Shown here one piece after another: positions 18,720 to 27,859 of a DNA stretch of 64,000 nucleotides; position 1 is the stretch's first letter; every line of letters begins with the position of its first letter. Position numbers and translations under genes: made by a program. The stretch comes from Anaeromyxobacter paludicola (GTDB lineage Bacteria > Myxococcota > Myxococcia > Myxococcales > Anaeromyxobacteraceae): NCBI RefSeq assembly GCF_023169965.1, contig NZ_AP025592.1:3224001-3288000 (forward strand), read 5' to 3'. The notes under the pieces were generated by a model. It was not told where the DNA came from, did no database searches, and saw only the letters and a list, made by a program, of their open reading frames with translations.

Positions 18720-19235
18720 GTGCTCCTCGCCGCGCTCGGGCCGGTAGAGGCGGCCTTGCTCGCGCAGGTGGGCGAGGCGGTGCGCGTCGCCGCGGCGTGC
18801 CGGCCGGAGCGGGCGCCGGCGCAGGACCGGCCGAGCTACGCCTTCAACAAGGATCGGGGTCAGTACAACGCCGCCGCGGTGCTGCGCCGGCTGGCGGCGC
18901 TGCGCGGCCGGCGCGACGGGCTGCCGGTGCTCGGCATCACCGACGCCGACCTGTTCGAGCCGGAGAGCCCCTACGTGCTCGGCGACGCGGATCGGAGCGA
19001 CCAGAGCGCGGTGGTGAGCCTGGCGCGGCTCCGGGGCGAGCAGCCGGTCCCGCCGGAGCAGCTCCGGCACCGCGTCGCGGCCGAGGCGGTCCACCAGCTC
19101 GGCCACCTCCTCGGGCTGCTGCACTGCCAGGACTCGCGCTGCGCCATGTACCCCTCGCAGCGGCCCTCGGACGCGGACCGGAAGCAGCCGGCGCTCTGCC
19201 GACCCTGCCGGGCGGCCGCCGGGCTGGAGGGGTGA
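18720..19235 (+). CDS. Archaemetzincin-like metalloprotease with Glu-to-Gln change in the active site
   Basis: Archaemetzincins are small zinc proteases with the motif HExxHxxGxxHC-x4-CxM-x17-CxxC. This 171-residue frame has HQLGHLLGLLHC-QDSR-CAM near residues 120-138 and then CRPC about 16 residues later, so all zinc ligands and the structural Cys4 site are present. The catalytic Glu is replaced by Gln (codons CAC CAG CTC GGC CAC). YAFNKDRGQYNA and VLGITDADLFEPESPYVLGDAD also fit the family. The GTG at 18720 is chosen because the longer frame to 18567 would overlap tRNA-Gln. The stop overlaps the next gene's GTG. It may be an inactive binder or have altered activity. Confidence 0.8.
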   Translation: MLLAALGPVEAALLAQVGEAVRVAAACRPERAPAQDRPSYAFNKDRGQYNAAAVLRRLAALRGRRDGLPVLGITDADLFEPESPYVLGDADRSDQSAVVSLARLRGEQPVPPEQLRHRVAAEAVHQLGHLLGLLHCQDSRCAMYPSQRPSDADRKQPALCRPCRAAAGLEG

Positions 19236-20071
19236 CGCCGCTCTGCCAGCGCCGCGCCGCCTCGTGCGGCGCCTGCTGCGGGCTCTACAACCGCGTGGAC
19301 CACTCGCGCCCCGCGGTCGAGGCGATCCTGGCGCGCCACACCGAGGTGCTCGCCGGGACACCTCGGACGGAGCCCGCCTTCCGGACCGCCGCGGCGCGGC
19401 TCTCGGCCAAGGAGGAGGCGCCGCTCTTCCCCTCGGTGCGGCTCTGTCCCCTGCTCGGCTACCTCGACCCGGCGCGCTCCCGGATCGGCTGCCTCGCCCA
19501 CCCGCTCGTCACCGGCGGCGCCGACCTCCGGACCTGCGGGGCCTACGACGTCCCGACCTGCGAGGGCTTCCTCTGCCCGAGCCACTCCTGGTTCTCGGAG
19601 GCCGAGGCCGAGCTGGTCGAGGCGGTCTGCGGGGAGGACTGGTACCTCTACGGGCTCACCGCCACCGACGTCCCCTTCGTCCGCGCCGCCCTCGGCGGCG
19701 TGGCCGCGCTGACCGGCGTGATGCCCGGCCTCCGGCACCTCGAGCCGGCCGCCCGCGAGGATCTCCGCGAGGATCTCCGGCACCGCGGAAATGCTGATTT
19801 CCGTAGGGCGATGCGGCGGCTGTTCGCGCTCAAGGAGGAGCTGCTCCCCGGGTCCGACGGGCTCTACGGCGCCTTCCGGCCCGGCCCGGACGGGGACCCC
19901 GTCCCGCGACAGATCGACTACGCCGCCCTGGGGCGCGACCGCGCCTCGGCCTACGACGCGCTCCTCACCTGCATGGGGGCCGACCCGCGCTCCGGCAATG
20001 ACCTCGAGGCCCTCGAGGCCGAGGTCCGCCGGCGCCTCGACGCCTGCGCGCGGGCGATGCCCCGGGGCTGA
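19232..20071 (+). CDS. Cysteine-rich conserved protein coupled to the archaemetzincin
   Basis: This 279-residue protein is not recognised with certainty. The first third is Cys-rich: CQRRAASCGACCGLYN at the N-terminus, then CPLLGYLDPARSRIGCLAH, and TCGAYDVPTCEGFLCPSHSWF. This spacing resembles iron- or zinc-binding clusters of YkgJ-like proteins. The C-terminal half is helical, without a signal peptide or membrane segment, so it is probably cytoplasmic. The GTG start at 19232 overlaps the archaemetzincin stop (GTGA), which implies joint translation and a shared role. The decamer at 19730-19739 and 19775-19784 is read Leu-Arg-His. Confidence 0.75.
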   Translation: MTPLCQRRAASCGACCGLYNRVDHSRPAVEAILARHTEVLAGTPRTEPAFRTAAARLSAKEEAPLFPSVRLCPLLGYLDPARSRIGCLAHPLVTGGADLRTCGAYDVPTCEGFLCPSHSWFSEAEAELVEAVCGEDWYLYGLTATDVPFVRAALGGVAALTGVMPGLRHLEPAAREDLREDLRHRGNADFRRAMRRLFALKEELLPGSDGLYGAFRPGPDGDPVPRQIDYAALGRDRASAYDALLTCMGADPRSGNDLEALEAEVRRRLDACARAMPRG

Positions 20072-20075
20072 GCCG

Positions 20076-20097
20076 GCCCCCGCCGGCCCGCGGGGGC
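20076..20097. terminator. GC-rich hairpin between convergent genes
   Basis: GCCCCCGC (20076-20083) pairs perfectly with GCGGGGGC (20090-20097) around a 6-base loop, right after the Cys-rich gene's stop and before the stop of the convergent Fe-S oxidoreductase gene. No T-run is present, so factor-dependent or weak termination is possible. Confidence 0.35.
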
Positions 20098-20107
20098 GGC
20101 GCCGCGG

Positions 20108-22138
20108 CTACCGCAGCCCGGCCGCCACGATCTCGGCGACGTCCATCACCTTGAGCCGGTCCTCGCGCCCGGTCTCGTTGATGCCGTCCTTCACCATGGT
20201 GAGGCAGAACGGGCAGCCGGTCGCGACCACCCCGCCCGCCTCCCCGAGCGTGGCCGCCGCCTCGGCCACCCGGTTCTGATTCACCCGCGTCCCGAGCTTC
20301 TCCTCGAGCCACATCCGCCCGCCGCCCGCGCCGCAGCAGAAGCCCTGCCGCCCGCTGCGCGCCATCTCGACGAGGTCGATCCCCGGCACGGTGCGCAGCG
20401 CGTCGCGCGGCGCGTCCACCACACCGTTGTGGCGCGCGAGGTAGCAGGGGTCGTGGAAGGTGACCCGCGCCCCGCCGAGCCCGTCGGCCTGCGCCGGCGT
20501 GATCCGGCGCGCCGCGAGCAGCCCGGCGATGAGCTCGGTGTGGTGCACCACCTCGAAGCGGCCGCCGAACTGCGGGAACTCGTTCTTGATGGTGTTGAGG
20601 CAGTGCGGGCACTGCACCAGCACCTTCTTCACCCCGCGCTCGTGGAACTTGTCCACGTTGGCCTGCGCCTGCTGCTGGTAGAGGTACTCGTTCCCGAGCC
20701 GCCGGGCCGCCTCGCCGTTGCAGGTCTCCTCCTCGCCGAGGATGGCGAACTTCACGCCGGCGGCCCGCAGGATGCGCACGATGGCCCGCGACACCTTCTT
20801 CTGCCGGTCGTCGAACGCGCCGGCGCAGCCCACGAAGAAGAGGTACTCGAAGTCGCCGCCGTCCGCGGCTCGCGGCACCTCGAGGTCCTCGCACCACTCG
20901 GTGCGCCGGTTGGAGCCGATGCCCCACGGGTTGCCCTGCGTCTCCACCCCCTTGAACATGCGCGCCGCCTCGTCGGGGAAGGACGACTCGACGAGCACCT
21001 GGTGGCGCCGCAGGTCCACGAGCCGGGGGATGTTCTCGATGAGGACCGGGCAGGCGGTCTCGCACCAGCCGCAGGTGGTGCAGGCCCAGACCGTCTCGGC
21101 CGGGAGCACGTTGCCGACGAGCGGCGGGAGCGCGCCCGCGAGCGCCTCCTTCTCGGCCGCGTCCTTCGAGACCGCGAGCCGGGCCAGCTCCGGCGCCTTC
21201 TCGATGAGGTGGTGCTTCACCGCGCGGTTCACCTCCTTGTGCGAGAGGGGCTTGCCGGTCACGTAGGTGGGGCAGTGGGTCTGGCACCGGCCGCACTCGG
21301 TGCAGCTGTAGACGTCGAGCGCCTCCTTCCAGGAGAGGTCCTTCACGGTCTGCGTGCCGAAGCTCGCGGTCTCGCTCTCGAGGTCGAGCTTCCGGAGCGC
21401 CGCCGACGCGGGCGGCAGCGCGCGCAGGTAGACGTTCGGCAGGGCGGTGAGGATGTGGAAGTGCTTCCCGTAGGGGAGGAAGTTCCCGAAGGTGAGGATG
21501 ATGGCGAGGTGGAGCCAGAAGCCGCCCAGCCCCACGAGGCGGAGCGTCTCCGGCGAGAGGTTCAGGAACGAGAAGAAGGCCGCGGCGATCGATCCGGCCG
21601 GCGCCCACCAGGTGAACGGTCTCCCCGCCGCCGCGAGCTCGGCGCCGTCGAAGGCCATGTCGGTGAGCATGAGCCCGATGATGAAGCCGAGGATGAGGTT
21701 GCCCTCCCAGGAGAGGGTGATCCGGTCCGGCCGGGTGACCGTGCGCCGGTAGAGGAAGGCGGAGGCGGCCACGAGAGCGCCGAGCACCATCACGTCCTTC
21801 ACGAACCCGTAGGCCCGGCCGAAGGGCGCCTCGGGCGCGAGGAGGGGCAGGTGGAACCCCTCCGTGAACCCCACCCCGAAGAGCGTGATGGTCCGGAGCG
21901 CCAGGACGAGGAACGCGGCGAAGACGACGACGTGCAGGTAGCCCGGCCGCTTCTCGCCGGGATCGACCATCCGTTTCTGGCCGAAGCCAAACCGGAGCAG
22001 CGAGTCGAGCCGCTCGCCGCCGCGGTCGAGCCGGTCCTCCCGGCGGAGGGCGAGGAGCGGCAGGAAGCGGCGCGTCACGGTGAACGCGAAGAACGAGCCG
22101 GCGATGAGGATCAGGGCGGTGGTGGCGATCGGGCTCAT
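20108..22138 (-). CDS. Membrane-bound Fe-S oxidoreductase with two CCG domains (EtfD/HdrD type)
   Basis: The likely role is electron transfer between a soluble flavoprotein (such as EtfAB, encoded at 41-43 kb) and menaquinone. The 676-residue protein has an N-terminal membrane part of about six helices resembling nitrate reductase gamma, to about residue 250. Two [4Fe-4S] ferredoxin motifs follow ([12 protein letters not shown] and [12 protein letters not shown]), then two CCG-type modules. The first is the CN variant (ETCNGE ... QCPHC), the second standard (DPCYLARHN ... FCCGAGGGR ... GCPFC). The start [11 protein letters not shown] at 22138 fits the first membrane helix; the frame is open to 22210. 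An HdrD-like or lactate-oxidase role is also possible. Confidence 0.85.
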   Translation of the reverse strand: MSPIATTALILIAGSFFAFTVTRRFLPLLALRREDRLDRGGERLDSLLRFGFGQKRMVDPGEKRPGYLHVVVFAAFLVLALRTITLFGVGFTEGFHLPLLAPEAPFGRAYGFVKDVMVLGALVAASAFLYRRTVTRPDRITLSWEGNLILGFIIGLMLTDMAFDGAELAAAGRPFTWWAPAGSIAAAFFSFLNLSPETLRLVGLGGFWLHLAIILTFGNFLPYGKHFHILTALPNVYLRALPPASAALRKLDLESETASFGTQTVKDLSWKEALDVYSCTECGRCQTHCPTYVTGKPLSHKEVNRAVKHHLIEKAPELARLAVSKDAAEKEALAGALPPLVGNVLPAETVWACTTCGWCETACPVLIENIPRLVDLRRHQVLVESSFPDEAARMFKGVETQGNPWGIGSNRRTEWCEDLEVPRAADGGDFEYLFFVGCAGAFDDRQKKVSRAIVRILRAAGVKFAILGEEETCNGEAARRLGNEYLYQQQAQANVDKFHERGVKKVLVQCPHCLNTIKNEFPQFGGRFEVVHHTELIAGLLAARRITPAQADGLGGARVTFHDPCYLARHNGVVDAPRDALRTVPGIDLVEMARSGRQGFCCGAGGGRMWLEEKLGTRVNQNRVAEAAATLGEAGGVVATGCPFCLTMVKDGINETGREDRLKVMDVAEIVAAGLR

Positions 22139-22259
22139 GCAGGCGGGACGGTACGGGGGCCCTCCCGGGGGCACAAGAATCCTTTCAGGGTTCGCGCCGC
22201 GCCGCGTCACGTTCGGTACGGGTCAGCACCCGGCGTCATGGCGCGTTGCGGCAATTCGA

Positions 22260-22319
22260 TGCCAAACGGGTTTTAAACGGACGATTTGCTTGCCAAACGA
22301 GCATGCTTTTGTTCGTTTG
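22260..22319 (+). promoter_or_regulatory. AT-rich control region with repeated CAAACG boxes upstream of the lipase operon
   Basis: TGCCAAACGGG (22260-22270) and TGCCAAACGAG (22291-22301) are direct repeats exactly 31 bp apart, about three helical turns. The second copy also forms an inverted pair CAAACGA/TCGTTTG (22294-22300 with 22313-22319), and AAACGG recurs at about 22275. The stretch is unusually A/T-rich for this genome and ends about 45 bp before the lipase ATG, so it looks like an operator and promoter. TTGCGG (22246-22251) could be a -35. Confidence 0.45.
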
Positions 22320-22366
22320 TTCGGCTGCACGTCCAGCCTTCTTTCAACCTTCCGTGGAGGCAGCCG

Positions 22367-25357
22367 ATGTTGTCGCTCCGCCGCTACACCCCGACCCTCG
22401 CCGTTCTCGGGCTCCTCGCAGCCTGCACGCCCGACGTGAACCAGCACGCCAACCCGGCGAACGTCACCTACGCGGCCTTCGATCCCTCCGCCAGCCCGCC
22501 GGCCATCCCGCTGCCGAACGACCTCGCCCGCGCCAACGTGGCCGCGACGAGCGGCGCGCAGAAGGAGCTGCTCACCGCCTTCAACCAGGCGGGCGGCTTC
22601 CCGAACGACCAGGAGGTGGCGGTCACGGTGGACTTCTTCACCGAGGCGGTGACCGTGGCGCCGCGCGCCCGCACCGCGCCCGACCTCGACCTCACCACCT
22701 TCAAGGCGGCGCCCGGCGCCGGCGCGACCCTGGCGGTGTTCCAGGTCGCGCAGGGATGTCCGTTCGGGGCGGAGGCCGCCCAGGGAAAGACCTGCCAGCC
22801 CATCCTCGACCAGAATGGCAATCAGATTGCGCTGCCCGTTGCAATCGAGACCCTGTCCGCAGGCAATTACGTCAAGCTCGCCGATCACGGCACGCTCTCC
22901 ATCTATCCGAAGAAGAACACCACCACCGGCGCTCGCCGCTGGCCGGCCGGGGGGAAGTTCGTCGTCGCCATCCGCGGCGGCGCCAGCGGCGTGAAGACCA
23001 AGGACGGGAAGGACATCCAGCCCGAGGCGGCGATGTACCTCCTCCTCCAGGACAAGAACCTCGCCGACCCGGCCAACCAGGCGCTGCTCGCCCTCAAGTA
23101 CCCGGACCCCAAGACCGCCGCCGCCTTCGGCCAGCAGCTCGAGGCGGTCCGCGAGCCGCTCGTGCCGGCGTTCCAGCTCATGGACCAGGTCGGGATCCCC
23201 CACCGCGAGCTCGCGGTGATCACCGGCTTCACCATCGCCCCGGCTGCCGGCGCCGTGGTGCTCGCCGACCCGACCGCGGGCCAGATGCCGCTCCCCTCCG
23301 ACTTCCTCATCGACCCGGCCACCAACCGGATCGTGAACAACCCGGCCTTCTGCGGGGGCAATGTCGACGCCAGCGGCAGCTGCCCCACTGCGGCCGGCCT
23401 CGCCACCCTCGACGGCTTCAGCACCACGGCCATGATCCTGGCCCAGACCTCGGGCCCGATCCGCGCCAACACCGTCAACAGCGCGAGCGTGCAGCTCTTC
23501 GACTTCTCCACCCCGAGCGCCCCGGCGCGGCTCTACGACCTCGTGGACGAGCTCACGACCGGCGGCGCGCACAAGGCGCAGTACGTCTCCGAGCCGCCGC
23601 CCATCACGCAGGAGGGGACCACCACCTCGGCCTGCGCCCCGGGCCCGAGCGGCTACGACGACGCCTGCGTCTCCACCGCCATCGGCCTCCAGCCCGCCAT
23701 CCCGGCGCAGCCGCCGCTGCTCATCCACTCGGTCCCGCCGCTCAAGGAGGGGACGGAGTACCTCGTCGTCGTCACCAACAAGGTGAAGGACGCGAACGGC
23801 ACCCCGCTCGTCCCGAGCACGCTCGGCAAGATCCTGCAGTTCAAGAACCCGGTCTCGGTGAGCGGCAAGTCGCAGCTCCCCGGCGTCTCCGACGCGCAGG
23901 CGGCCGGCATCGAGCAGATCCGGCTCGCCACGCAGGCTGGCGTCGCCGCGGCCGGCATCGACCCCACCACGGTGGTGATGGCCTACACCTTCCGCACGCA
24001 GGGCATCACCCACCCGGCGCTGCAGCTCGCGGCGGTGCCGTACTCCTCGACGGTGGCGCCGCTGATGGTGCCGGGGGCCCTCACTGCGGCGGCGCTGCCC
24101 CCCGGCGTCCCGAGCGCCAACGTGGCCGAGGTCTTCTCGGCGAAGATGCCGACCCTCAACCCCATCGACGCCACCACCGGCGCGCTCAACCCCGACAACA
24201 CCAAGTGGACGCCGGGCTCGCTGAACGCCCTCGTGGTCGTGCCCGCCATCCTGGGCGCAACCTCGTGCACCGCCAGCCCCGGCGCCTGCGCCAAGCTGCC
24301 GCTCGTCGTGTTCCAGCACGGGCTCGGGCAGAACAAGACCAACGTCTTCGCCATCGCCAGCGCCCTCTCGACGGCCGGCTTCGTGACCGTCGCCATCGAC
24401 GCACCGCTGCACGGTGAGCGCGCCTTCTGCGCCGCCGACGCCGACTGCGCCTGCGCGCCGGGCGTCACGAGCTGCGGCACGCCGAAGTGCACCCTCCCGG
24501 CGAGCGGGCTGAACAAGCTCTACCCCACAGGCACCTGCGGCACCGGCCAGGTGGCCACCTCCGGCAAGTACTTCGTGACGGCGAACTTCTTCGCCACCCG
24601 CGACGCGCTCCGCGAGGACATCCTCGACCACTCCGCCCTCATCGCCGCGCTCGCCCCGCTCTCGGCGGCGGCCGCCAACCCGGTCTCGACTGAGCTCGCC
24701 ACGAAGGGCGTCGCCATCGACCCGACCAAGGTCTACTGGGTCGGCCAGTCGCTCGGCGGCATCCTCGGCACGCTCAACACCGCCGTGGACCCGCGCATCT
24801 CGAAGGCGGTCCTGAACGTGCCGGGCGGCACGCTGGTGGACGTCTTCACCAACTCGCCCACCTTCCAGCCGCAGCTCGCGCCCATCTTCGCCTCCATCGG
24901 CGTCACGGTGGGCACGCCGCAGTACCTGCAGGCGCTGCAGCTCGCGAAGTGGATCCTCGACGGGGCCGATCCCATCAACTTTGCCGGCCACCTCACCGGC
25001 GACGCGACCCACCCGACGCTGGCGAACCCGCTCTCCGCGACCGGCGCGGCGCAGTCCGGCAAGGCCATCTACGGGCAGTACGCGATCTGCGACCAGGTGA
25101 TCACGAACCCCTTCGAAGCGTTCCTGTTCGAGCAGGCGGGGGTGACGCCGGGCGGGGCCAACCCGCTCACCGTCTACACCGTGGCCGGCGCGGGCACTCC
25201 GGGCGCGTGTACGCCGCCGAGCTCTGATCCGGCAACGAACAACCCCGCGCACGGCTTCCTGCTGAACGGCGTCGACCCCACCGCCACCGCGAACGGCCAG
25301 TCGGACGCGGCCGGGTGGCTGGCCGGCCTGCTCACCACCCCTCCCGCCACGCACTAG
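22367..25357 (+). CDS. VolA-like surface lipoprotein lipase/esterase
   Basis: This 996-residue protein starts with a lipoprotein signal (MLSLRRYTPTLAVLGLLAAC, lipobox LLAAC). It has a VolA/lipase N-terminal domain with the PLPND motif, two long beta-rich middle regions, and an alpha/beta hydrolase domain from about residue 620. In that domain VVFQHGLGQNKTN forms the oxyanion region and VYWVGQSLGGILG carries the G-x-S-x-G nucleophile at about residue 795. It is Cys-rich near 690-720 (CAADADCACAPGVTSC). GGAGG stands 7 bases before the ATG. VolA of Vibrio is a surface phospholipase encoded with FadL, and here a FadL gene follows 10 bp downstream, which supports release and uptake of fatty acids from outside lipids. 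Confidence 0.83.
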   Translation: MLSLRRYTPTLAVLGLLAACTPDVNQHANPANVTYAAFDPSASPPAIPLPNDLARANVAATSGAQKELLTAFNQAGGFPNDQEVAVTVDFFTEAVTVAPRARTAPDLDLTTFKAAPGAGATLAVFQVAQGCPFGAEAAQGKTCQPILDQNGNQIALPVAIETLSAGNYVKLADHGTLSIYPKKNTTTGARRWPAGGKFVVAIRGGASGVKTKDGKDIQPEAAMYLLLQDKNLADPANQALLALKYPDPKTAAAFGQQLEAVREPLVPAFQLMDQVGIPHRELAVITGFTIAPAAGAVVLADPTAGQMPLPSDFLIDPATNRIVNNPAFCGGNVDASGSCPTAAGLATLDGFSTTAMILAQTSGPIRANTVNSASVQLFDFSTPSAPARLYDLVDELTTGGAHKAQYVSEPPPITQEGTTTSACAPGPSGYDDACVSTAIGLQPAIPAQPPLLIHSVPPLKEGTEYLVVVTNKVKDANGTPLVPSTLGKILQFKNPVSVSGKSQLPGVSDAQAAGIEQIRLATQAGVAAAGIDPTTVVMAYTFRTQGITHPALQLAAVPYSSTVAPLMVPGALTAAALPPGVPSANVAEVFSAKMPTLNPIDATTGALNPDNTKWTPGSLNALVVVPAILGATSCTASPGACAKLPLVVFQHGLGQNKTNVFAIASALSTAGFVTVAIDAPLHGERAFCAADADCACAPGVTSCGTPKCTLPASGLNKLYPTGTCGTGQVATSGKYFVTANFFATRDALREDILDHSALIAALAPLSAAAANPVSTELATKGVAIDPTKVYWVGQSLGGILGTLNTAVDPRISKAVLNVPGGTLVDVFTNSPTFQPQLAPIFASIGVTVGTPQYLQALQLAKWILDGADPINFAGHLTGDATHPTLANPLSATGAAQSGKAIYGQYAICDQVITNPFEAFLFEQAGVTPGGANPLTVYTVAGAGTPGACTPPSSDPATNNPAHGFLLNGVDPTATANGQSDAAGWLAGLLTTPPATH

Positions 25358-25367
25358 AGGACCGACC

Positions 25368-26660
25368 ATGCGCAAGCCCATCACCGCACTTGCCCTCCTC
25401 GCGCTGCCCGTCCTCGCCCTCGCGAGCGGGTACAGCGTCCCCAACTACAACCCGCGCGACCTCGCGCTCGCCGACTCGGCGGTGGCCGCCCAGGACGGCG
25501 CGGCGGCCGTCTACCGGAACCCGGCCGCGCTCGCCGGCCTCGAGGGCGTGGACCTCGTGCTCGGCGGCAGCCTCATCGACCTGCGGAGCGACTGGACGGC
25601 GACCGCGGCGCAGCAGGCGGCCGGCGTGAGCCCGACCGCCGCCAGCATGTACCCGAAGGCCGTCTTCCCGCCGGGCATCTACGCCTCCTACGGCGGCGCC
25701 ATCGCCGGCCACCGCTTCGGCGTGGGCGCCGGCTTCAACATCCCGGCGGGCGGCAACGTCTACTGGCGGAACGACTGGCCGGGCAGCACCGACATCATCA
25801 GCGTGAACCGGAAGGTGTACGCCGGCTACCTCTCCGGCGGCTTCCAGCTCGTCCCGGGGCTCAAGCTCGGCGCCGGCGTCGTCTACTACCGCACCACCGA
25901 GCTCCTCGACCGCTCGGTGGACTTCATCTCCACCCAGGGCTACGGGAAGCTCGGGACCTCGGGCGACGCCTGGAGCTACGACCTCTCCTTCGAGTGGACG
26001 CCGCTGCGCGACGTGCCGTTCACGATCGGCCTCGATTACAAGCACAAGGGCGATCAGAAGCTCACCGGCAACGCCACCTTCCTGAACGTCCCGCCGGCGC
26101 TGGCGGGGCAGGCGGCGGACCAGGCCGTCACCCATGAGCTGACGGTCCCGAACTACCTCAACGTCGGGCTCGCCTACCGGGTGGTGCCGCAGCTCCTCCT
26201 CACCGGCCAGTACTCCTTCGAGCGCTACGTCGTGTACCGGACCGACACGTTCCAGGGGAACCAGGGCGTCACCATCGAGGTGCCGCGCAGCTGGGGCAAC
26301 GGCCACCTCTTCCGCTTCGGCGCCGAGTGGACCACGCCGGTGCAGGGGCTGACCGCGCGCGCCGGGTTCCTGCACGACTCCGGGGCCTCGGACGCGAACC
26401 ACTACTCGCCGACCCTGCCGGACGCCTCGCTCTGGGCGGTCTCGGTCGGCGCCGGCTACGCCTTCCTGCCGGGCTGGTCGGTGGACGCGGCGTTCTTCCG
26501 GGCCATGTACGACACCGTGGACGCCACCAACTCGGTGAGCTTCCCGGGCGTCTACAAGGACAGCGCCAACGTCTACAGCATCGGCGTGAGCTGGCACGTG
26601 CCGGTCGGGCCGAAGCTGGCCCAGGACGACGGCCGCACCGCGGCGAACCTCTTCCGCTAG
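25368..26660 (+). CDS. FadL/OmpP1/TodX family outer-membrane transporter
   Basis: FadL-type beta-barrels carry long-chain fatty acids or other hydrophobic molecules across the outer membrane. The 430-residue protein has a signal peptide (MRKPITALALLALPVLALAS), the family opening GYSVPNYNPRDLALADSAVAAQDGAAAVYRNPAALAGLEG that forms the N-terminal hatch, and alternating amphipathic strands to the end. It is the second gene of the lipase operon and is followed by a strong terminator. Confidence 0.9.
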   Translation: MRKPITALALLALPVLALASGYSVPNYNPRDLALADSAVAAQDGAAAVYRNPAALAGLEGVDLVLGGSLIDLRSDWTATAAQQAAGVSPTAASMYPKAVFPPGIYASYGGAIAGHRFGVGAGFNIPAGGNVYWRNDWPGSTDIISVNRKVYAGYLSGGFQLVPGLKLGAGVVYYRTTELLDRSVDFISTQGYGKLGTSGDAWSYDLSFEWTPLRDVPFTIGLDYKHKGDQKLTGNATFLNVPPALAGQAADQAVTHELTVPNYLNVGLAYRVVPQLLLTGQYSFERYVVYRTDTFQGNQGVTIEVPRSWGNGHLFRFGAEWTTPVQGLTARAGFLHDSGASDANHYSPTLPDASLWAVSVGAGYAFLPGWSVDAAFFRAMYDTVDATNSVSFPGVYKDSANVYSIGVSWHVPVGPKLAQDDGRTAANLFR

Positions 26661-26683
26661 CCGGCGCGAAGGGCGAGACGCGA

Positions 26684-26721
26684 ACGGCGGTGGCTCTCCG
26701 GAGCCGCCGCCGTTTTTCTTT
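26684..26721 (+). terminator. Rho-independent terminator of the lipase-fadL operon
   Basis: A 13-bp stem, ACGGCGGTGGCTC with GAGCCGCCGCCGT (one G-T pair), closes a TCCG tetraloop and is followed by TTTTCTTTC. It starts 24 bp after the fadL stop. Confidence 0.9.
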
Positions 26722-26769
26722 CGGGCTCATGCGAGGTTGAAGCGCCGCGCGTACTCAGCGTAGGAGAAT

Positions 26770-26871
26770 CTCCGGCACCGCTCGCCGGCGCGGGCGCAGC
26801 AGCCGCTTTCTGCCGGGAAGCCGCCGGGTTGGCGCACGGAACGGACCCAGGGTACGTGAGTCTCCGGCACC
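26770..26871. repeat. Decamer repeats between fadL and the DsbA-like gene
   Basis: Exact CTCCGGCACC copies are at 26770-26779 and 26862-26871. Variants with GGCACCG follow up to about 26930 (near 26877, 26905, 26915 and 26930). No gene was found in 26722-26947. Confidence 0.75.
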
Positions 26872-26947
26872 GTCGCCCGGCACCGTCGCCGGGACCGTCG
26901 GAACGGCACCGCCGGGCACCGCCGGGACAGGCACCGCCGCCTCGCCC

Positions 26948-27616
26948 TCAGTGCACCACCTGGCTCCCGCCCAGCCCCGAGCGCGACTCGATGTACCTCC
27001 GCAGGATCTCGAGGTACTCGCCCGCCTCGCGCGCCCCGCAGACCAGCCACTCCTCGCCGATGACCAGGGCGGGCACGGCCTCGACCCCGTTCTCCACCGC
27101 CTCCTGGTAGTCGTCGAGCACGGCGCGCTCGGTGCCGGGGGCGTGGAGGGCGGCGACGAACCGGTCCATCTGCAGCCCGCTCCGGGCCGCCACCTCGATG
27201 AGCACGTCGTGGCGGGACACGTTGAGGCCGGCCACCAGCGCCGCCTCCCGCAGCCGCTCCCGCAGCACCTCCTCCCAGTGCGCCCCCTGCATCCGGGCGG
27301 CGGCGAGCGCCACCAGCGCGGGCACGGAGCAGCTCGGCGCGTCCCCGGTCGTCCAGAGGTCGGGGGAGAGGAACGCGCCGTCCGGTTGCCGCGCCGCCTT
27401 GCGGACCTCGCGCGCCATGCCCCGCCGCTCGGCCGGGCTGGGGGCGGCCGGCTCGGGGCGCAGCGGGAACGGCGCGTGGCGGAGCGGGGCGAAGTAGCCG
27501 TCGAGCAGCTTCACCGCCTGCAGCACCCGCTTCTCGGCGAGCCAGCACCAAGGGCTCACGACGTCGCCGTACAGCGTCAGGTCCACCGGGAATGATTCGC
27601 GCGGGTTCGGGTTCAC
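26948..27616 (-). CDS. DsbA-like thioredoxin-fold protein (FrnE/HCCA isomerase group)
   Basis: The 222-residue protein belongs to the DsbA-like thioredoxin superfamily: an opening beta strand with VDLTLYGDVVSPWCWLAEKRV, an inserted helical domain, and the closing EAVENGVEAVPALVIGEEWLVCGAREAGEYLEILRR, with the cis-proline motif AVPALVI. The active-site pair is S-P-W-C rather than C-x-x-C, so simple disulfide exchange is unlikely; this form occurs in the FrnE and 2-hydroxychromene-2-carboxylate isomerase groups. There is no signal peptide, so it is cytoplasmic. A GTG start at 27616 is used. The substrate is unknown. Confidence 0.8.
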   Translation of the reverse strand: MNPNPRESFPVDLTLYGDVVSPWCWLAEKRVLQAVKLLDGYFAPLRHAPFPLRPEPAAPSPAERRGMAREVRKAARQPDGAFLSPDLWTTGDAPSCSVPALVALAAARMQGAHWEEVLRERLREAALVAGLNVSRHDVLIEVAARSGLQMDRFVAALHAPGTERAVLDDYQEAVENGVEAVPALVIGEEWLVCGAREAGEYLEILRRYIESRSGLGGSQVVH

Positions 27617-27859
27617 GGTGACGGCATCTTAGCGGCCACCCCGCCCCCCAGAAAGGGACGGCCGAGCGAGCTGTTACTCCCTAATGTACCGAAAAGACGG
27701 GACAAAGTGATCCCGGTCACGAGGGGCTCGCGGGGATCCCTCCCCACCTCCGAGGGGGCAACCCCGCGCAATCCGGGGGGAACGCGCGCCGACCCGCCGG
27801 TGCCGGAGGTGGAGGCGCACGGCAGGCCGACCGGCAGAGAATCTTCGCGCCAGGCCCGC

